Source of the DNA: Muribaculaceae bacterium
GTDB lineage: Bacteria; Bacteroidota; Bacteroidia; Bacteroidales; Muribaculaceae
Assembly (NCBI GenBank): GCA_017621845.1
Contig: JAGASI010000023.1
Location: 1 to 64,000, forward strand
DNA: 64,000 nucleotides
Direction: 5' to 3'
The notes below the pieces were generated by a model. It had not been told where the DNA came from. It ran no database searches and saw only the letters and a list, made by a program, of their open reading frames with translations. This document shows positions 61,650-64,000 of this stretch, piece by piece. Made by a program: the position numbers and the translations under genes. Position 1 is the first letter of the stretch; every line of letters begins with the position of its first letter.

Positions 61650-61733
61650 GTCCGGATGGCGGAATTGGTAGACGCGCTACTTTGAGGGGGTAGTGATCAT
61701 TAGATCGTGTGAGTTCGAGTCTCATTTCGGACA
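61650..61733 (+). tRNA. tRNA-Leu(GAG)
   Basis: A class II tRNA of 84 bases: acceptor GTCCGGA/TTCGGAC (one G-U), D loop with AATTGGTAGACGC, anticodon stem CTACT/GGTAG with loop TTGAGGG (anticodon GAG), a long variable arm around TGATCATTAGATCG, and T arm GAGTTCGAGTCTC. The 3' end is not encoded as CCA (ACT follows), unlike the two glycine tRNAs. Confidence 0.95.
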
Positions 61734-61736
61734 CTT

Positions 61737-61782
61737 AAAAAGCTAATTGGTAGAAATGCAATTTTCACCGATTGGCTTTTTT
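61737..61782 (+). terminator. Intrinsic terminator of the tRNA cluster
   Basis: AAAAAGCTAATTGGT pairs with ACCGATTGGCTTTTT (two G-U) and runs into T; it begins four bases past the tRNA-Leu. Confidence 0.85.
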
Positions 61783-61839
61783 AGTTTATTTATGGCCCGA
61801 CTTTTATATAGTTTTAAACTGTTGAAACCAGAAATATCG

Positions 61840-61866
61840 GGTCAGCGGACAGGAGCTACCAACCGC
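61840..61866. repeat. Short fragment shared with the repeat block at 33 kb
   Basis: GGTCAGCGGACAG is identical to 33087-33099, and the following CTACCAACCGC is the reverse complement of GCGGTTGGTAG, which follows in the other locus. The two loci thus share a core with the second half inverted. It lies between the tRNA terminator and the efp promoter. Confidence 0.6.
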
Positions 61867-61887
61867 CTGTTGTTCGCTTATCAGGAT

Positions 61888-61918
61888 TTTGAGGTTAGAG
61901 AAAAAATTGTTAACTTCG
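61888..61918 (+). promoter_or_regulatory. Promoter of efp
   Basis: TTTG (61888-61891), 19-base spacer, TAACTTCG (61911-61918, one mismatch to TAnnTTTG). The leader would be about 125 bases. Confidence 0.6.
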
Positions 61919-62050
61919 CGGTCGCAAACGCATTAGCCTCTGAGAAAAACTCAAGTCGTGATGATATTGCCTCACTCCATTTTGAGCAGTAGATGGGATA
62001 TTTATTTAAGAAGAAAAATTAATAATAACATATATAAAGATATAAGCAAA

Positions 62051-62617
62051 ATGATTAACGCTCAGGACATTAAAAATGGCACCTGTATCCGTATGGATGG
62101 CCAACTTTACTTCTGCATCGAATTCCTTCATGTAAAACCCGGTAAGGGCAATACTTTCATGCGCACCAAACTTAAAAACGTTGTTGATGGTCGCGTATTG
62201 GAACGTCGCTTCAATATCGGTGAAAAACTTGAGGATGTGCGTGTAGAGCGTCGTCCCTATCAGTATCTCTATGCCGAGGGTGGTGACGATATATTTATGA
62301 ACCAAGAGACTTTTGAGCAAATTCCTATTGCCAAGGATCTTGTTACCGGTGCCGCTTTCATGAAAGAAGGTGACGTTGTAGAGGTTGTCAGCGATGCTTC
62401 GACTGACACCGTCCTCTATGCCGAGATGCCTGTCAAGGTTGTTCTTGAAATTACCTACACCGAGCCCGGTATCAAAGGTGATACAGCAACTAATACTTTG
62501 AAACCGGCTACACTGGAGACCGGTGTCGAGATACGTGTTCCTTTGTTCTGCAACATTGGTGACAAGGTACGTGTCGATACCCGTGACGGCTCTTATCAAG
62601 AGCGTGTCAAGGAGTAA
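62051..62617 (+). CDS. efp: Translation elongation factor P
   Basis: A 188-residue factor that relieves ribosome stalling at proline runs. ATG at 62051 (MINAQDIKNGTCIRMDGQLY) is the family N-terminus; in-frame upstream codons lie in the leader. Domain I carries the loop HVKPGKGNTFMRTKLKN, with a lysine at the tip where E. coli has its modified Lys34. Domain II has FMNQETFEQIPI and domain III ends TRDGSYQERVKE. Length is normal. Monocistronic with its own promoter and a hairpin after the stop. Confidence 0.97.
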   Translation: MINAQDIKNGTCIRMDGQLYFCIEFLHVKPGKGNTFMRTKLKNVVDGRVLERRFNIGEKLEDVRVERRPYQYLYAEGGDDIFMNQETFEQIPIAKDLVTGAAFMKEGDVVEVVSDASTDTVLYAEMPVKVVLEITYTEPGIKGDTATNTLKPATLETGVEIRVPLFCNIGDKVRVDTRDGSYQERVKE

Positions 62618-62651
62618 TCAGTCCTTGCTTAATCGACTACACAGATATAAT

Positions 62652-62687
62652 GCTCCCCACGACGGTTTATTGCCATTCGTGGGGAGT
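62652..62687. terminator. Hairpin between convergent efp and aquaporin genes
   Basis: GCTCCCCACGA pairs with TCGTGGGGAGT around a 14-base loop, 34 bases past the efp stop and 44 before the aquaporin stop. Weak T tracts; likely bidirectional. Confidence 0.65.
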
Positions 62688-62730
62688 ATTGTATCTGAAA
62701 TACAGTGGTCGTCTGAGAAGACTTCGATAA

Positions 62731-63426
62731 TTAATCTATGGTGTTCTTGGATAGATTGTTGGAAATGGCGTTCCAGCATAAGACAGCAAGTATAGCTCCT
62801 ACGGCAGGACCTAAAACCATAATCCAGAAGTCTCCCCATGCATCGGGTGAGAACAGTGCCGGACCGAAAGAACGCGCCGGGTTGACCGAACAGTTGTCAA
62901 CGGGTATACCCACGATATTAACCAGACCAAGTGCAAGGCCGATTGCAAGACCTGCAAATTTGCCAAAGCCGTGGCGCGTGTCGGTGGCTCCGAGAACAAC
63001 CAGTACAAAGAAGAAGGTCAGCAGCACCTCGGACATCAACGCCATCGGTGTGGTTGCCCCCGATTGTAAAACATTTGTAGCAAGATTATTATCACCGGTT
63101 ACTCCTCCAAAGTTGAAGTCAGGGGCTGATTGGGTAAACCAATATAAGAAGCCGGCTCCTATTGCTGCTCCTATCAACTGGAAGATGATATAATAAATAC
63201 AATCTTTACCACTCATGCGTCCTGATAGATAAACTGCCAGCGATACTGCCGGGTTGACGTGGCATCCAGAAATGTTGCCTATGCAATAGCATAGACATAC
63301 CAGTACCAGACCAAAACATAAACCTATTCCGAGGCCGCCTATGGACGGACCTGCTAACACGGCACTTCCACATGCCAGCAATACCAAGAACATGGTACCG
63401 ACGCTTTCTGCAAAATATTTTTTCAT
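62731..63426 (-). CDS. MIP-family aquaporin
   Basis: A 231-residue channel with six membrane helices and both NPA half-helices: GCHVNPAVSLAVYLSGRM and NCSVNPARSFGPALF. Start KKYFAESVGTMFLVLLACGS is typical of AqpZ-type proteins; a water channel is more likely than a glycerol facilitator because the second NPA loop has no NPARD (glycerol-type Asp) and the chain is short. The ATG at 63426 starts at the first helix. Upstream is a 302-base gene-free stretch ending at the tyrosine-kinase stop. Confidence 0.92.
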   Translation of the reverse strand: MKKYFAESVGTMFLVLLACGSAVLAGPSIGGLGIGLCFGLVLVCLCYCIGNISGCHVNPAVSLAVYLSGRMSGKDCIYYIIFQLIGAAIGAGFLYWFTQSAPDFNFGGVTGDNNLATNVLQSGATTPMALMSEVLLTFFFVLVVLGATDTRHGFGKFAGLAIGLALGLVNIVGIPVDNCSVNPARSFGPALFSPDAWGDFWIMVLGPAVGAILAVLCWNAISNNLSKNTID

Positions 63427-63605
63427 AATAGGTGTTTAATTATAGTGTAACTATTGGAGATATATCGTTAGGGCGAGAGTAGCTTATGGATACTGATTGA
63501 CTCCCGGCTGAGAGATGATATTAAAACGTGTGAAACTTCCAATCGGTTCAGGGCCTGATATTAAAATCTTTTGCCGAATCATTGTGGGCCATTGATTATA
63601 TAACA

Positions 63606-63655
63606 AAAGGACACAAACTATCACTATAGAACTAATGTGTAGTTTGTGCCCTTTA
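63606..63655 (-). terminator. Intrinsic terminator of the tyrosine kinase gene
   Basis: AAAGGACACAAACTA pairs with TAGTTTGTGCCCTTT; on the minus strand it is followed by TTTTG, and on the plus strand by TTTATTTTA. It lies about 75 bases after the kinase stop. The remainder of 63427-63728 shows nothing else. Confidence 0.65.
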
Positions 63656-63728
63656 TTTTATCTGACACGATTTATTGATGTCTGATCTGTCAGGTCAAAA
63701 CAATGTTGTCGTGTGTCTGTTTTATGGA

Positions 63729-64000
63729 TTAATGCTGGTGTTTGCGACGTTTGAAGATGTCTGATAATCTGCGTTTATGGGGAGTTTTGCCGTAACCATA
63801 GCCATATCCGTAGGTATGCTTGGCATTATAAGCGTAGTGTCCGTAGCGGCGGTAAATGTATGTATTGGAGTTCATGTTGACGCCGTTGAGGATGATGTAT
63901 GCCTTGGGAAGACGATTTTGGCTAATGGCTTGATGGAGCACTTTGAGACTCTTGCGTGTGGTGTAGCCGGCACGTGCAACATAAATTTGGATATCGGTGT
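63729..64000 (-). CDS. 3' end of a capsule/exopolysaccharide tyrosine autokinase (BY-kinase), partial
   Basis: Open to the window edge; 89 codons are visible ending at 63729. The frame reads TDIQIYVARAGYTTRKSLKV, then LPKAYIILNGVNMNSNTYIY and a tail rich in Tyr and Gly (YGHYAYNAKHTYGYGYGYGK) with a basic end (RLSDIFKRRKHQH). This is the C-terminus of Wzc-like chain-length regulators, where the tyrosine cluster is phosphorylated in trans to control polymer length. The ATP-binding and membrane parts lie outside the window. Confidence 0.85.
   Translation of the reverse strand, partial: TDIQIYVARAGYTTRKSLKVLHQAISQNRLPKAYIILNGVNMNSNTYIYRRYGHYAYNAKHTYGYGYGYGKTPHKRRLSDIFKRRKHQH

Noticed and set aside
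61747..61992. Plus-strand open frame of 81 codons between tRNA-Leu and efp
   Set aside because: It starts inside the tRNA terminator and runs through the repeat fragment and the efp promoter.

Overview
The window reads as chromosomal DNA of a gut-type Bacteroidales, most likely of the Muribaculaceae (S24-7) or a close relative. This rests on many promoters of the Bacteroidetes form TTTG-N19-21-TAnnTTTG, start codons without Shine-Dalgarno sequences, secreted proteins ending in T9SS-like sorting tails, and families typical of the order (DUF5106, DUF3316, DUF6377, RprXY-like two-component system, Bacteroidales-type SerA/SerC, BY-kinase with a Tyr/Gly tail). The family assignment is inference. 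I see no prophage, insertion sequence or CRISPR array; most of the window is ordinary housekeeping sequence. LAYOUT. 1-8.3 kb (minus): recJ-recQ, serC-serA with a hairpin between them, and an M24 aminopeptidase. 8.4-11 kb (plus): two tandem YtxH-like small proteins, a holin-like membrane protein, a basic small protein, a lipoprotein and a 2[4Fe-4S] ferredoxin, a probable envelope/stress cluster. 11-21.2 kb (minus): a secreted unknown, then a long run DUF5106 protein > mnmA > bifunctional nuclease > nucleoside permease > rsmE > kdsA > TPR protein, with an OmpA-family porin upstream. 21.5-25.3 kb: a DUF389 membrane protein, a gamma carbonic anhydrase-like protein and an M24B aminopeptidase. 25.6-37.3 kb: a surface/signalling region with a secreted Ig-like protein, RprYX-like two-component system, an acidic membrane protein with dockerin-like calcium loops, a DUF6377 membrane-bound regulator, two candidate non-coding RNAs, a GC-rich palindromic repeat block and a 1143-residue amidase with a CBM26-like module. 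37.4-43.9 kb: a TPP-riboswitch-controlled thiamine operon thiS-thiE(fused)-thiG-thiH-thiF-methyltransferase-tenA-thiD, without thiC. 44-49 kb: pepT-miaA-serine hydrolase facing a TrpB2. 49-58.3 kb: a PiT phosphate transporter, then parC-DUF3316-S41 peptidase-rfbB-rfbA. 58.5-64 kb: a small conserved protein, cardiolipin synthase, an HD protein, three tRNAs (Gly, Gly, Leu), efp, an aquaporin and the 3' end of a capsule tyrosine kinase. HOW IT WORKS TOGETHER. The thiamine operon is the clearest pathway: it holds the thiazole branch, HMP kinase, salvage and coupling, but no HMP synthase. The ser, pep and trpB genes point to amino-acid and peptide use. kdsA, rfbA/rfbB and the tyrosine kinase point to LPS/capsule synthesis. 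MOST INTERESTING. (1) A minus-strand candidate structured RNA at 30753-31027, with six stem-loops in a row, a matching promoter placing the 5' end at the first hairpin, and a terminator. (2) A ~105-nt sRNA candidate at 32942-33047 with consensus promoter and terminator. (3) Two unlinked intergenic inverted-repeat elements (38-130 and 12056-12149) with the same architecture and compensatory changes in the inner stem. (4) Oddities in the thiamine operon: double ThiE, cysteine-less ThiF, embedded methyltransferase. (5) A C9A8 homopolymer tract abutting the rfbA start codon. All readings are from sequence inspection alone; no database search was run.
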